A stretch of DNA of 64,000 nucleotides from Qipengyuania marincola (GCF_029688625.1 NZ_JARULC010000001.1:558001-622000); one strand, 5' to 3'; shown: positions 8,978-18,023, numbered from the stretch's first letter. Program-made: numbers and translations. The notes: a model not told the origin generated them from the letters alone.

Positions 8978-9975
8978 TGAAATCCCAAACCGGTCTTGCG
9001 ATCGTCGATCTGGATGAGGAGGGGGTCGACCGCGCCTTCCGCTCCGATGTGCTGACAGGCCTCGCCCAGCGGCAGAAGGCGATCCCCGCGCGCTGGTTCT
9101 ACGACGAGCGCGGATCGCGCCTGTTCGAAGACATCACCAAGCTCGACGAATACTATCCCACGCGCGCGGAGACCGAGATCCTGCGCGAACGCGGCGGCGA
9201 GTTCGCCGAGCTGATCGGACCGGACCGGGCGGTGGTCGAATTCGGGTCCGGCAGTTCGGTCAAGACACCGCTGCTGCTCGAAGCGATCGATCCGGCCGCC
9301 TATGTCCCGCTCGATATTTCGGGCGACTTCCTGCGCCAGTCCGCAGCGGCGCTGAGCGAAAAGTTTCCCCGATTGCCGGTATTCCCGGTCGAGGCCGATT
9401 TCATGCGCAAGGTCGCGCTTCCCGACGATGTCCATCACCTGCGCAAGCTGGGCTTCTTCCCGGGTTCGACCATCGGCAACATGGTCCCGCGCACGGCGGT
9501 CGACCTGTTGCGCTCGATGCGCTCGACCATGGGTGCGGACGAGGGCGAACTGCCGCTCCTCCTGATCGGCATGGACCTCGTCAAGGATCGCAAAGTGCTT
9601 GAGGCGGCCTATGCCGATGGCGACGGGGTTACCGCCCGTTTCAACCTCAATCTCGCGCACCGGATCAATCGCGAGCTTGGCGGAACCATACCGGTCGAGA
9701 AACTCGAGCACGTCGCCATCTGGAACGACGACTTCGCGCGGATCGAGATGCATCTCAAGGCGCGCGAATCCTTCGATTTCGAGGTCGCAGGCAAGCGCTT
9801 CACCATGGCGGCGGGCGACACGATCCACACCGAGAACAGTCACAAGTTCACCCGCCGCAGCTCCAATACGTTGCTGCTGGCCGGCGGATGGACGCCGTTG
9901 CATCGCTGGACCGACGGCGAGGGGCGTTTCTCGCTGATCCTCGCGCAGGCGACCGAGCACCGCGACGCGCCCTGA
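8977..9975 (+). CDS. egtD: L-histidine N-alpha-methyltransferase EgtD
   Basis: EgtD uses three S-adenosylmethionine molecules to turn histidine into hercynine, the substrate of EgtB. The 332-residue protein shows family blocks FYDERGSRLFEDITKLDEYYPTRAE at residues 41-65 (split across the histidine-binding region), the SAM motif EFGSGSSVKT at 88-97, and FPGSTIGN near 164-171. Length is typical. The start codon overlaps the egtB stop by one base and the stop overlaps the next gene by one base, so all three proteins are translationally coupled. The pair is sufficient for the committed part of ergothioneine synthesis. Confidence 0.96.
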   Translation: MKSQTGLAIVDLDEEGVDRAFRSDVLTGLAQRQKAIPARWFYDERGSRLFEDITKLDEYYPTRAETEILRERGGEFAELIGPDRAVVEFGSGSSVKTPLLLEAIDPAAYVPLDISGDFLRQSAAALSEKFPRLPVFPVEADFMRKVALPDDVHHLRKLGFFPGSTIGNMVPRTAVDLLRSMRSTMGADEGELPLLLIGMDLVKDRKVLEAAYADGDGVTARFNLNLAHRINRELGGTIPVEKLEHVAIWNDDFARIEMHLKARESFDFEVAGKRFTMAAGDTIHTENSHKFTRRSSNTLLLAGGWTPLHRWTDGEGRFSLILAQATEHRDAP

Positions 9976-10934
9976 TGGCGGGAACGATTATTGTCGTCGG
10001 TGCTGGCATGGCGGGCCTCGCCTGTGCCACGCGGCTTGCGGCCGCGGGCCAGCAGGTGAGCTTGTTCGACAAGGGTCGCGGCCCCGGCGGACGCATGGCG
10101 ACACGACGCGCGGAAGTGGAGGGCAAGACGCACCGCTTCGATCACGGGGCGCAATTTTTCACTGCGCGCGATGACGGTTTCCGCGCCCGGGTCGAGGAAT
10201 GGCAGCGGGCGGGCGTGGTGGCTCGCTGGCAGGCGGCGGGCGAGGAGGCATGGGTCGGCACGCCCGCCATGAACGCGCCGATCCGCGCGGCTGCCGAGCC
10301 GCTCGATGTTTCGTGGGGTACGCGCGTGGCCGGGATACAGTCGCGCGACGAGGGCTGGCTGGTGTCGCTGGACGATGGCGCGGAGCGATTCTCAGACAGC
10401 ATCGTGCTCGCCATTCCGGCCGAACAGGCTGCCGAGCTGCTGGCGGGCTTGCACGACGATTTTGCCGACCGTGCGCGGCGCACGGCTTCAAGGCCGTGCT
10501 GGGCGCTGATGGCGGTCTTTCCCGACCGCCTCGAATGCCTCGATACGCTGCGCGGCGACGACGGAGAGGCCGTTTCCTGGGCCGCACGCAACGGGGCCAA
10601 GCCGGGGCGCGATGGATCGGAAAGCTGGGTCGTCCACGCCTCGCCGGAATGGTCCGAAGCCCATCTGGAAGATGATGCCGCAAGCGTCGCGGCACGGCTG
10701 CTCGACGCCTTTCTGCACCAGTCGGGCGCAGGCGCGCGGGCCCCGGTCCACATGGCGGCGCACCGCTGGCGCTATGCCATGGCCGATCCGGTCGATGGGC
10801 CTCCGGCCTTATGGGATGCGACGCGAAAACTGGGTGTGTGCGGAGACTGGCTGATCGCGCCGCGTGTCGAATCGGCGTGGGTGTCGGGCACCAGGCTTGC
10901 CGAAACCATGCTCGATTCGATCGACGTTCATTGA
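9975..10934 (+). CDS. Renalase-like NAD(P)/FAD-dependent oxidoreductase in the ergothioneine operon
   Basis: A 319-residue flavoprotein with a Rossmann FAD motif (IIVVGAGMAGLACATRL, residues 5-21) and the second motif DKGRGPGGRMATRR near 37-50, typical of COG3380/renalase-like amine oxidase-fold proteins, which oxidise reduced or aberrant nicotinamide forms or small amines. The C-terminal GVCGDWL...VESAWVSG segment is the usual FAD-closing motif. The ATG at 9975 overlaps the egtD TGA by one base; an upstream in-frame start would lie inside egtD. The coupling suggests a role linked to ergothioneine or redox defence, but no substrate can be read from sequence. Confidence 0.9.
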   Translation: MAGTIIVVGAGMAGLACATRLAAAGQQVSLFDKGRGPGGRMATRRAEVEGKTHRFDHGAQFFTARDDGFRARVEEWQRAGVVARWQAAGEEAWVGTPAMNAPIRAAAEPLDVSWGTRVAGIQSRDEGWLVSLDDGAERFSDSIVLAIPAEQAAELLAGLHDDFADRARRTASRPCWALMAVFPDRLECLDTLRGDDGEAVSWAARNGAKPGRDGSESWVVHASPEWSEAHLEDDAASVAARLLDAFLHQSGAGARAPVHMAAHRWRYAMADPVDGPPALWDATRKLGVCGDWLIAPRVESAWVSGTRLAETMLDSIDVH

Positions 10935-10964
10935 GCGTCGAGGTCCGCACCCTATATTGATCGC

Positions 10965-11627
10965 ATGGACCTGGCCGCCACTTTTTCCGCGATTGCCGAC
11001 ACGCTGAGGGCCATTCCGCGTTCGGAGCTGCTGATGGTCGCGGTCGCCGCCATGGTGCTCGGGTGGATCGGCGCGATTGTGGCCCGCCGCTCGGCACTGG
11101 GCGGCCTGATCCGCATGGCAAGTTCGATCGTGCTGGGCGTGGTGCTACTCACAGTCGTCCTGCAGCTGTCGCGCTTCGACCCGCGCTTCGACGTCGCCGT
11201 GCCGCAGATAGGCTTGCCAGAACAGGTGGTGAGCGGCGGGGAGACACGCATTCCGCTTTCGCCGGACGGCCATTTCTGGGTGCGCGCCAGCGTCAATGGC
11301 GTGCCGGGCAACTTCATGATCGACACGGGCGCAACGCTTACCGCGATCTCCGCGCCGCTGGCCGAGCAGGCTGGCCTGACCCCGCGCCGGGGCGGAATCC
11401 CGATCATGCTGGGCACGGCGAACGGCACGGTTCAGGCGCATGTCGCGACCATCGACAGCCTCGAGCTCGGCAATATCCGCGCGACCGGCACCGATGCCGC
11501 AGTGGCCGAAAGCTTCGGCGACTTCAACGTGATCGGAATGAACGTGCTCGCCCGGCTCGACGAATGGAGGGTCAAGGATGGCACGCTGATCCTGGTGCCC
11601 AAGCAGGCCGACGCCATCGTCGAGTAG
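10965..11627 (+). CDS. Membrane-anchored retropepsin-like aspartic protease (TIGR02281 family)
   Basis: A 220-residue protein with two N-terminal hydrophobic segments (about 22-40 and 53-68) and a single retropepsin half: VPGNFMIDTGATLTAIS holds the catalytic Asp120-Thr-Gly. Members of this clan AA family work as homodimers, each chain giving one aspartate, on the periplasmic side. The C-terminal NVIGMNVLARLDEWRVKDG block is typical. It lies 30 bp after the ergothioneine operon and 39 bp before otsB on the same strand, so read-through in either direction is possible. The physiological substrate is unknown. Confidence 0.88.
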   Translation: MDLAATFSAIADTLRAIPRSELLMVAVAAMVLGWIGAIVARRSALGGLIRMASSIVLGVVLLTVVLQLSRFDPRFDVAVPQIGLPEQVVSGGETRIPLSPDGHFWVRASVNGVPGNFMIDTGATLTAISAPLAEQAGLTPRRGGIPIMLGTANGTVQAHVATIDSLELGNIRATGTDAAVAESFGDFNVIGMNVLARLDEWRVKDGTLILVPKQADAIVE

Positions 11628-11666
11628 GGGCTTTACCTTGGCCTGCGAGGCGCTAGACCCGCGCCG

Positions 11667-12425
11667 ATGGCTAGCCCCCTGACGACCACCCCTTCGCTCC
11701 CGACCCCGCCGCCGCTGGCCGAGCTGATCGGCGCAGGGCCGATCGCGCTGTTCCTCGACTTCGACGGGACTCTGGTAGAAATCGCTCCGCGTCCCGGCGC
11801 GATCGACGTGCCCGGCTGGCTGAACCGGCGGCTGCACGAGCTGCGCGACCGGCTGGACGGCCGTCTTGCTCTGGTGAGCGGGCGCGCCCTCGACGATCTG
11901 GCGACGCATATCGGCGATATCGACGTCGCGCGCGCTGGCTCGCACGGGGCCTCGCGCCTCCATGCGGATGGCACGCGCCTGGGCGATGAGCCGCGCGGCC
12001 TGACGCCGCAATCGGTCGACGAATTGCGCGAGTATGCAGCCGCGCAGGACCTCTATTTCGAGGCCAAGACCCATGGCGGCGCGCTCCATTTTCGCGGGCA
12101 ACCCGAAAAGCGCGAGGCGACGCTCGATTTCGCGCGCAGCTTCGCCACCCGGCACGACCTCTGCGTCACCAGCGGCAAGGGGGTCGCCGAACTCGTGCGA
12201 CCGGGCGCAAGCAAGCAGGGCGCGGTCGAGGCATTCATGCAAGTTGCGCCTTTCGCCGGCGCGACCCCCGTCTTCCTCGGGGATGACGTGACCGACGAGG
12301 ATGGCTTTGCCGGTGCAATCGAATTCGGGGGCTACGGGGTGGCGGTCGGGGACCGCATCAGCGAAAAGGCACGTTACGGCCTGAAAACCGTATCCGACGT
12401 ACATCACTGGCTGGAGCTTGCATGA
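11667..12425 (+). CDS. otsB: Trehalose-6-phosphate phosphatase OtsB
   Basis: OtsB removes phosphate from trehalose 6-phosphate, the second step of trehalose synthesis. It is a HAD-type enzyme of 252 residues with the nucleophile motif LDFDGT (Asp31, Asp33), a SGR motif near residue 72 and FLGDDVTDEDGF near 205-216 for Mg binding. A short Pro-rich N-terminal extension precedes the core. Its stop overlaps the ATG of the GH15 gene (ATGA), and otsA follows, so the three form one operon for osmoprotectant and desiccation-stress metabolism. Confidence 0.95.
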   Translation: MASPLTTTPSLPTPPPLAELIGAGPIALFLDFDGTLVEIAPRPGAIDVPGWLNRRLHELRDRLDGRLALVSGRALDDLATHIGDIDVARAGSHGASRLHADGTRLGDEPRGLTPQSVDELREYAAAQDLYFEAKTHGGALHFRGQPEKREATLDFARSFATRHDLCVTSGKGVAELVRPGASKQGAVEAFMQVAPFAGATPVFLGDDVTDEDGFAGAIEFGGYGVAVGDRISEKARYGLKTVSDVHHWLELA

Positions 12426-14206
12426 CCGCGAATCTCGAATTGTCTCCGATCGGCAATTGCCAGGTCAGCGCGCTGGTCGACGAGGAAGCGGGGTTCGTCT
12501 GGAGTTGTGTTCCGCGGGTCGATGGCGATCCGGTGTTCTGCTCTCTCCTCAATGGCGACGAGCGCGAGAAGGGTGTCTGGCGTTTCGAGCTGGAAGGGCA
12601 GGTACGCAGTTCGCAGCGCTATGAACGCAATACCGCGATCCTCGTCACGCGGCTGGAGGCGGAAGATGGCAGCGCGGTCGAGATCAGCGATTTCGCGCCG
12701 CGGTTCGAAACGTCCGGGCGCATGTACCGTCCGGTCGCCTATAGCCGCATCGTGCGCCCCGTAAGCGGCGCGCCGCGCATCCGTGCGATCCTGACGCCGA
12801 TGAAGAATTACGGCGAGGCACTCGCCAGCACCACCAACGGCACCAATCACATCCGCTATCTGGTGGGTCCGCAGGCCTTGCGTCTCTCCACCGATGCGCC
12901 GGTCGGGTATATTCTCGAACAGCGCAGCTACCGGGTCGAGAGCGACCAGCATTTTTTCCTTGGTCCGGACGAGCCCTTCAGCGGCAATATCCGCAGCGAG
13001 GTGCGCCGGATGGAGGCGAATACCGCCAAATACTGGCAGCACTGGGTGCGCGGCCTGCATATCCCGCTCGAATGGCAGGAGGAGACGATCCGCGCGGCGA
13101 TCGCATTGAAGCTCTGCCAGCACGAGGAAACGGGCGCGATTGTCGCCGCGCTGACTACTTCCATCCCGGAAGCCGCCAACAGCCAGCGCAACTGGGACTA
13201 TCGCTACTGCTGGATCCGCGACAGCTATTATACGGTACAGGCGCTGAATCGCCTCGGCGCGCTCGACGTGCTGGAGAAATATCTCGCCTATCTGCGCAAC
13301 ATCGTCGACCAGGCGCGCGGCGGGCAGATCCAGCCGCTCTATTCCGTGATGGGCGCAGAGGAACTCGACGAATTCGAGGCCGAGCACCTGGCCGGCTATC
13401 GCGGCATGGGGCCCGTGCGCGTAGGCAATGCGGCTTACAAGCAGGTGCAATACGACTGCTATGGCCAAATCGTCATGCCGACAGCGCAGGCCTTTTTCGA
13501 CCAGCGCCTGCTGCGCATGGCGGACGAGACAGATTTCGCGCATCTGGAGGAGGTCGGCGAAGCGGCCTGGGCGAAGCACGACAAGCCCGATGCGGGCCTG
13601 TGGGAGTTCCGCACGCGGCAGGAGGTTCACACCTATTCGGCCGTCATGTGCTGGGCCGCCTGCGACCGGCTGGCCAATGTCGCCGCCACGCTAGGCAAGG
13701 GCGACCGCGTGGTTTTCTGGAAGCAGCGGGCGGAGAAGATTCGCGCGACGATAGAGGAAAAGGCCTGGCGCGAGGACGGCGAGCATTACGGCGCCAGCTT
13801 CGAGAACGGCTATCTCGATGCCAGCCTGCTGCAGATGGTCGAGCTGCGCTATCTCAAGCCCGACGACGAACGCTTCCTCAAGACCTTCGCCGCCATCGAG
13901 CGTGACCTGCGCCGTGGCGACCACATGCTGCGCTATGCCGCGGAAGACGATTTCGGCGCGCCGGAAACCGCCTTCAACGTCTGCACCTTCTGGCTGATCG
14001 AAGCCCTGGGGCTGGTCGGACGCCGCGCGGAAGCCCGCGAGATCTTCGAGAGCATGCTCAGCCACACCACCCGTTCCGGACTGCTGAGCGAAGATCTCGA
14101 CTATGACACCGGGGAGCTGTGGGGGAACTTCCCCCAGACCTACTCGCTGGTAGGTATAATCAATTGTGCCGGTCTCTTGAGCAAACCCTGGAGCGAAGTC
14201 CGCTGA
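12422..14206 (+). CDS. Glycoside hydrolase family 15 protein (trehalase- or glucoamylase-like)
   Basis: A 594-residue soluble GH15 enzyme with an N-terminal beta-sandwich (SPIGNCQVSALVDEEAGFVW...) and an (alpha/alpha)6 barrel. Diagnostic blocks are QRNWDYRYCWIRDSYYTVQAL near residues 258-278 (split), EFRTRQEVHTYSAVMCW near 400, and DYDTGELWGNFPQTYSL near the C-terminus. Family members hydrolyse terminal alpha-glucosidic bonds, and some bacterial and archaeal ones are trehalases. Position between otsB and otsA, with four-base overlaps on both sides, points to trehalose or a related alpha-glucan as substrate. No signal peptide is seen, so it is cytoplasmic. The exact activity is inference. Confidence 0.93.
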   Translation: MTANLELSPIGNCQVSALVDEEAGFVWSCVPRVDGDPVFCSLLNGDEREKGVWRFELEGQVRSSQRYERNTAILVTRLEAEDGSAVEISDFAPRFETSGRMYRPVAYSRIVRPVSGAPRIRAILTPMKNYGEALASTTNGTNHIRYLVGPQALRLSTDAPVGYILEQRSYRVESDQHFFLGPDEPFSGNIRSEVRRMEANTAKYWQHWVRGLHIPLEWQEETIRAAIALKLCQHEETGAIVAALTTSIPEAANSQRNWDYRYCWIRDSYYTVQALNRLGALDVLEKYLAYLRNIVDQARGGQIQPLYSVMGAEELDEFEAEHLAGYRGMGPVRVGNAAYKQVQYDCYGQIVMPTAQAFFDQRLLRMADETDFAHLEEVGEAAWAKHDKPDAGLWEFRTRQEVHTYSAVMCWAACDRLANVAATLGKGDRVVFWKQRAEKIRATIEEKAWREDGEHYGASFENGYLDASLLQMVELRYLKPDDERFLKTFAAIERDLRRGDHMLRYAAEDDFGAPETAFNVCTFWLIEALGLVGRRAEAREIFESMLSHTTRSGLLSEDLDYDTGELWGNFPQTYSLVGIINCAGLLSKPWSEVR

Positions 14207-15600
14207 CAGACAGCAAGCGCCTTGTCGTCATTTCCAATCGCGTCGCCGTGCCCAAGGCACGCGGCGCGGCGGGGGCGCAAGGCGGGCTTGCCGGCGCACT
14301 GCACGCGGCGCTGAAAGACCGGGAGGGCCTGTGGTTCGGCTGGTCGGGAGAGGAAAGCGACAGCGGGCGCACCGGTAATATCGACACGCAGACCAACGAT
14401 GGCGTGACCACCGCGACGATCGACCTGTCGCAGCGCGATATTGACGAATATTACAACGGTTATGCCAACTCGACCTTGTGGCCGTTGTTCCACTATCGCC
14501 TCGACCTCGCCAAATACGAACGCGAAACGGCCAAGGGGTACGAGCGCGTCAACGAGCGCTTCGCCGAACTCGCTTCGCCGCTGATCGAGGACGATGACCT
14601 CGTCTGGGTTCACGACTACCATCTCATCCCGCTCGGCGAGCGCCTCCGGTCGCGCGGGGTGAAGAACCGGATCGGGTTTTTCCTCCACATCCCCTGGCCC
14701 GCCACGCGGCTGTTCGTCTCGCTGCCCTATCACGAGCGGCTGGTGCGAACGATGCTGCACTACGACCTGATCGGCTTCCAGACGGACGAGTGGCGGCAGA
14801 GCTTCCTCCACTATTGCCGCACCGAGCTGAAGGCCGATGTCGACGAGGACAGCGGCAGCATCACGCTCGACGGGCGAACCACGCTGGTCCGTGCCTATCC
14901 CATCGGCATCGACTGGGATCACTTCAGCAAGCTTGGCGAAACGGGCGAGGCGCGCAATGCGCAGCAGCGGATGATGGCCTCGACCCGCCGCCGCACCGCA
15001 ATGATCGGAGTCGACCGGCTCGACTATTCCAAGGGCATACCCGAGCGGATCGACGGCATCGGGCGATTTCTCGACCGTGAGCCGGAGCGAATTCGCGACC
15101 TGGTATTCGTCCAGATTGCCCCGCCGAGCCGCGAGGATGTGCAGAGCTATCAGGAAATCCGCGAGGAGCTGGAGCAGAAGTGCGGCCAGATCAACGGCGC
15201 GCGCAGCGAAGTGGACATGGTGCCCATCCGCTATGTCAATCGCGGCTACAGCCATGAGGAGCTGTTCGGCTTCTTCCGCGCCTCCAAGATCGGCCTGGTC
15301 ACACCGCTGCGCGACGGGATGAACCTGGTGGCGAAGGAATATGTCGCCGCGCAGGACCCCGAGGACCCGGGCGTGCTGATCCTGTCGAGCTTTGCCGGTG
15401 CCGCCCTGCAGCTGCAGGATGCGGTGCTCGTCAACCCGCACAGCCCGGATGACATCGCCCATGCGATCAAGACCGCGCTCGACATGCCGCTCGCCGAGCG
15501 CAAGGCGCGCTACGAGAAGATGGTAAAAAGCGTGCGCGAGGAGAACGTGCAGGCCTGGACCGCCGACTTCCTGCGCGATCTCGCCGGCCAGGCGCGCTAG
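14203..15600 (+). CDS. otsA: Alpha,alpha-trehalose-phosphate synthase OtsA, probable CTG start
   Basis: OtsA is a GT20 retaining glucosyltransferase making trehalose 6-phosphate from UDP-glucose and glucose 6-phosphate. Blocks seen: KRLVVISNRVAVP at the N-terminus, GWSGEE, VWVHDYHLIPLGERLR, FFLHIPWP, GVDRLDYSKGIPERI and PLRDGMNLVAKEYVAAQ. Family proteins begin immediately before the SNRVA strand, where no ATG, GTG or TTG exists. A CTG at 14203 overlaps the GH15 TGA (CTGA) and has GGAG nine bases upstream, so I choose it. The alternatives are GTG at 14119 (28 extra residues, 88-nt overlap with GH15) and TTG at 14164. The stop shares CTAG with the convergent response regulator gene. Confidence 0.93.
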   Translation: MTDSKRLVVISNRVAVPKARGAAGAQGGLAGALHAALKDREGLWFGWSGEESDSGRTGNIDTQTNDGVTTATIDLSQRDIDEYYNGYANSTLWPLFHYRLDLAKYERETAKGYERVNERFAELASPLIEDDDLVWVHDYHLIPLGERLRSRGVKNRIGFFLHIPWPATRLFVSLPYHERLVRTMLHYDLIGFQTDEWRQSFLHYCRTELKADVDEDSGSITLDGRTTLVRAYPIGIDWDHFSKLGETGEARNAQQRMMASTRRRTAMIGVDRLDYSKGIPERIDGIGRFLDREPERIRDLVFVQIAPPSREDVQSYQEIREELEQKCGQINGARSEVDMVPIRYVNRGYSHEELFGFFRASKIGLVTPLRDGMNLVAKEYVAAQDPEDPGVLILSSFAGAALQLQDAVLVNPHSPDDIAHAIKTALDMPLAERKARYEKMVKSVREENVQAWTADFLRDLAGQAR

Positions 15601-16046
15601 ATCGTCCGCCGCACGGCATTGGTCTCCCTGACCCCGTAGCCAAGTGCCTCGCGCAGGTCGCGATGGCCGGGCCGCCCCTCGCGCGCGGCGAGAACGAGTT
15701 CGACCGTGCGCACCAGGAACTTGTCGAGAAAGGGTTTGCGGATGTAGCCCTGCGCCCCGCCATAAAGCGCGCTTTGTTCGTCATAGGCGCCGGTGATCGC
15801 GGTGAACATGACCACGGGCAGGTCGTAATGCTGTTCCGATCCCCGCAATTCGCGCAGCACTTGCTTTCCGGTGAGGCCGGGCATGTCCTGATCGAGCAGC
15901 AGCAGGTCGGGGCGTCGCCAGCGGAGCAGGTCGAGCACTTTCGTACCGTCGGTCACCCAGCCGCAGGCATGGCCCGCCGCGAGCAGCGCGTCGGCCGCCA
16001 TTTCGGCTATCAATTCGTCGTCGTCGGCAATCAGGATATGGGCCAT
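15597..16046 (-). CDS. Single-domain CheY-like response regulator
   Basis: A 149-residue receiver protein with the acidic cluster Asp8-10, phospho-acceptor Asp52 (LLLLDQDMPGLTG), Thr82 (MFTAIT) and Lys104 (YIRKPF), all the residues needed for phosphotransfer. There is no output domain; about 35 C-terminal residues are basic and unrecognised. No histidine kinase is adjacent, so the partner is elsewhere. The ATG at 16046 has GGGAG upstream and begins directly at the first beta-strand (MAHILIADDDELI). It is convergent with otsA: the two stop codons share the palindrome CTAG. Confidence 0.9.
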   Translation of the reverse strand: MAHILIADDDELIAEMAADALLAAGHACGWVTDGTKVLDLLRWRRPDLLLLDQDMPGLTGKQVLRELRGSEQHYDLPVVMFTAITGAYDEQSALYGGAQGYIRKPFLDKFLVRTVELVLAAREGRPGHRDLREALGYGVRETNAVRRTI

Positions 16047-16162
16047 GCGGGCTCCCGTCGCGGGTCGGTTCGCAAGCGGCGTACCCTGCAAGTATGGCTG
16101 CAGCCTATCCGAGCGATTACGTATGATTGCGCAGGCGACACCGGCCTGCCACCAAGGCGGCC

Positions 16163-16942
16163 ATGATTCGCAATCCCTTCCTTGAGACCACCGGCATTCA
16201 CAATTTCCGCGATTTCGGCGGGTGGGAGACGGTGGACGGCGGGCGGGTAAAGACCGGTCTCTTGTGGCGGTCCGGCCAGCATGTGGGCGCTAGCGATGCG
16301 GACCTTGCCGCGATGGATGCGCTGGGAATTCGCACGGTTGTGGACCTGCGCGGGACGAGCGAGCGGGAGCGCAATCCCTGCCGCCGCAGCGACGCCTTCG
16401 AGGCCGAGGTGTTGTTCCACGACGGGGAAACGTCCTCCAGCCCGCCGCACATGGATATCGACGAAAGCGTCACGACCGAGAATTTTGCCCGCGAGCGGAT
16501 GCTGGCGGTCTATACCCGAATGCCGCGCAACCCGGCGATGATCGCGATGTTCGGCCGCTATTTCCGCGCGCTGGACGAGCGCGAGGGCGCGAGCCTGGTG
16601 CATTGCTTCGCCGGCAAGGATCGCACTGGCGTCGCCGCCATGCTGGTGTTGCACGTGCTCGGCGTCGATCGTGACCGGCAGATGGCGGAGTTCCTGCGGA
16701 CCAACGATGCGCCCACGCTGGCCGTCCTGCGCGAACAATCGGTGCCGGGGATCGAGGAACGGCTGGGCCGCAAGCTGGACGACGACGCGGTCATGGCGCT
16801 GCTCGGCGTGCGCGAGGAATATCTGATCCGCTGGTGGCACGAGGTCGAGAGCGAATACGGCTCGCTCGACACTTTTCTCGACGGACATTTAGGTGTGGAC
16901 GAGGCCATGCGCGAACGCCTGATCGCACGCTTCGTGGCGTGA
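16163..16942 (+). CDS. Tyrosine-protein phosphatase, DSP-like bacterial family
   Basis: A 259-residue protein with the P-loop HCFAGKDRTG (Cys148, Arg154), the HCxxGKDRTG form of bacterial tyrosine phosphatases related to LipA/PtpB, which also dephosphorylate phosphoinositides. N-terminal GIHNFRDFGGW and LLWRSGQ and central TVVDLRGTSERER are typical of the family. No signal peptide is visible, so it is cytoplasmic or secreted by another route. It lies divergent from the response regulator gene across about 115 bp and upstream of trxB on the same strand with a 64-bp gap. The substrate is unknown. Confidence 0.92.
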   Translation: MIRNPFLETTGIHNFRDFGGWETVDGGRVKTGLLWRSGQHVGASDADLAAMDALGIRTVVDLRGTSERERNPCRRSDAFEAEVLFHDGETSSSPPHMDIDESVTTENFARERMLAVYTRMPRNPAMIAMFGRYFRALDEREGASLVHCFAGKDRTGVAAMLVLHVLGVDRDRQMAEFLRTNDAPTLAVLREQSVPGIEERLGRKLDDDAVMALLGVREEYLIRWWHEVESEYGSLDTFLDGHLGVDEAMRERLIARFVA

Positions 16943-17006
16943 CTCTTCGCGCCCGCATCCCATATAGCGGCCAAACACGAATTCCAGACTGACGGACGAT
17001 ACCACC

Positions 17007-17996
17007 ATGGCTACCCATCGCACCAAGATGCTCATCATCGGCTCCGGCCCGGCGGGCTATTCCGCTGCCATCTATGCCGCGCGCGCCATGATGGAACCGA
17101 TCGTGGTGCAGGGCCTCCAGCCCGGCGGCCAGCTGACGATCACCACCGATGTGGAGAACTATCCCGGCTTCGCCGACGTCATCCAGGGCCCCTGGCTGAT
17201 GGACCAGATGCAGAAGCAGGCCGAACATGTCGGCACGCGCATGATGTGGGACACGATCGTCGATGTCGACATCGCCGGCGGCTCTCCCTTCACCGCCAAG
17301 GGCGACAGCGGGGACGAGTATGTCGCCGACGTGCTGGTGATCTGCACCGGCGCGCAGGCCAAGTGGCTGGGCGTTCCGGGCGAGATGGAGCTGGGCGGCA
17401 AGGGTGTTTCGGCCTGCGCCACCTGCGATGGCTTCTTCTATCGCGGCAAGAAGGTCGCAGTGATCGGCGGCGGCAATACCGCGGTCGAGGAAGCGCTCTA
17501 TCTCACCAACCATTCCGACGACGTGACGCTGATCCACCGCCGCGATGAACTGCGTGCGGAGAAAATCCTGCAGGAACGGCTGCTCAACCACCCGAAGATT
17601 TCGGTGCTGTGGAACAAGACCGTGGAGAGCTTCGAGGCCGGGCCCACCGGCGCGCTGGGCCATCTCAACCTCAAGGATACGCAGTCCGGCGAGACAAGCG
17701 AATTCGCGACTGACGGGGCCTTTGTCGCTATCGGCCATGCGCCCGCGACCGAACTGTTCAAGGGCAAGCTGCCGATGGACGATGGCGGCTACCTGCTGAC
17801 CGAGCCGGGCTCGCCCAAGACCGATGTGCCCGGCGTGTTTGCCGCGGGCGACGTGACCGACCACGTCTATCGCCAGGCGGTGACGGCGGCGGGCATGGGC
17901 TGCATGGCTGCGCTCGACGCGGAACGCTTCCTCGCCAATCTCGAGATCGGGGCGGACGGCCATGCTCACGCTGCCGAGAAGGAAGCGGCGGAATAG
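17007..17996 (+). CDS. trxB: Thioredoxin-disulfide reductase
   Basis: TrxB passes electrons from NADPH through FAD to oxidised thioredoxin. The 329-residue protein has the FAD motif GSGPAG (12-17), the redox-active pair CATC (Cys137, Cys140), the NADPH motif GGGNTA (154-159) and the C-terminal GVFAAGDVTDHVYRQAVTAAGMGC block. Size and order match the low-molecular-weight bacterial type. It is followed by a short bidirectional hairpin and the convergent MAPEG genes. Confidence 0.97.
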   Translation: MATHRTKMLIIGSGPAGYSAAIYAARAMMEPIVVQGLQPGGQLTITTDVENYPGFADVIQGPWLMDQMQKQAEHVGTRMMWDTIVDVDIAGGSPFTAKGDSGDEYVADVLVICTGAQAKWLGVPGEMELGGKGVSACATCDGFFYRGKKVAVIGGGNTAVEEALYLTNHSDDVTLIHRRDELRAEKILQERLLNHPKISVLWNKTVESFEAGPTGALGHLNLKDTQSGETSEFATDGAFVAIGHAPATELFKGKLPMDDGGYLLTEPGSPKTDVPGVFAAGDVTDHVYRQAVTAAGMGCMAALDAERFLANLEIGADGHAHAAEKEAAE

Positions 17997-18004
17997 GCCT
18001 TTGA

Positions 18005-18023
18005 GCGGGGCGCCAGGCCCCGC
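18005..18023. terminator. Hairpin between convergent trxB and MAPEG genes
   Basis: A 7-bp perfect GC stem (GCGGGGC with GCCCCGC) around five bases sits exactly between the two convergent stops. There is no T-run on either side, so termination in both directions is plausible but not proven. Confidence 0.45.

Noticed and set aside
14119..14202. GTG-started N-terminal extension of OtsA
   Set aside because: It would add 28 residues not seen in the family and overlap the GH15 gene by 88 bases; kept as an alternative only.
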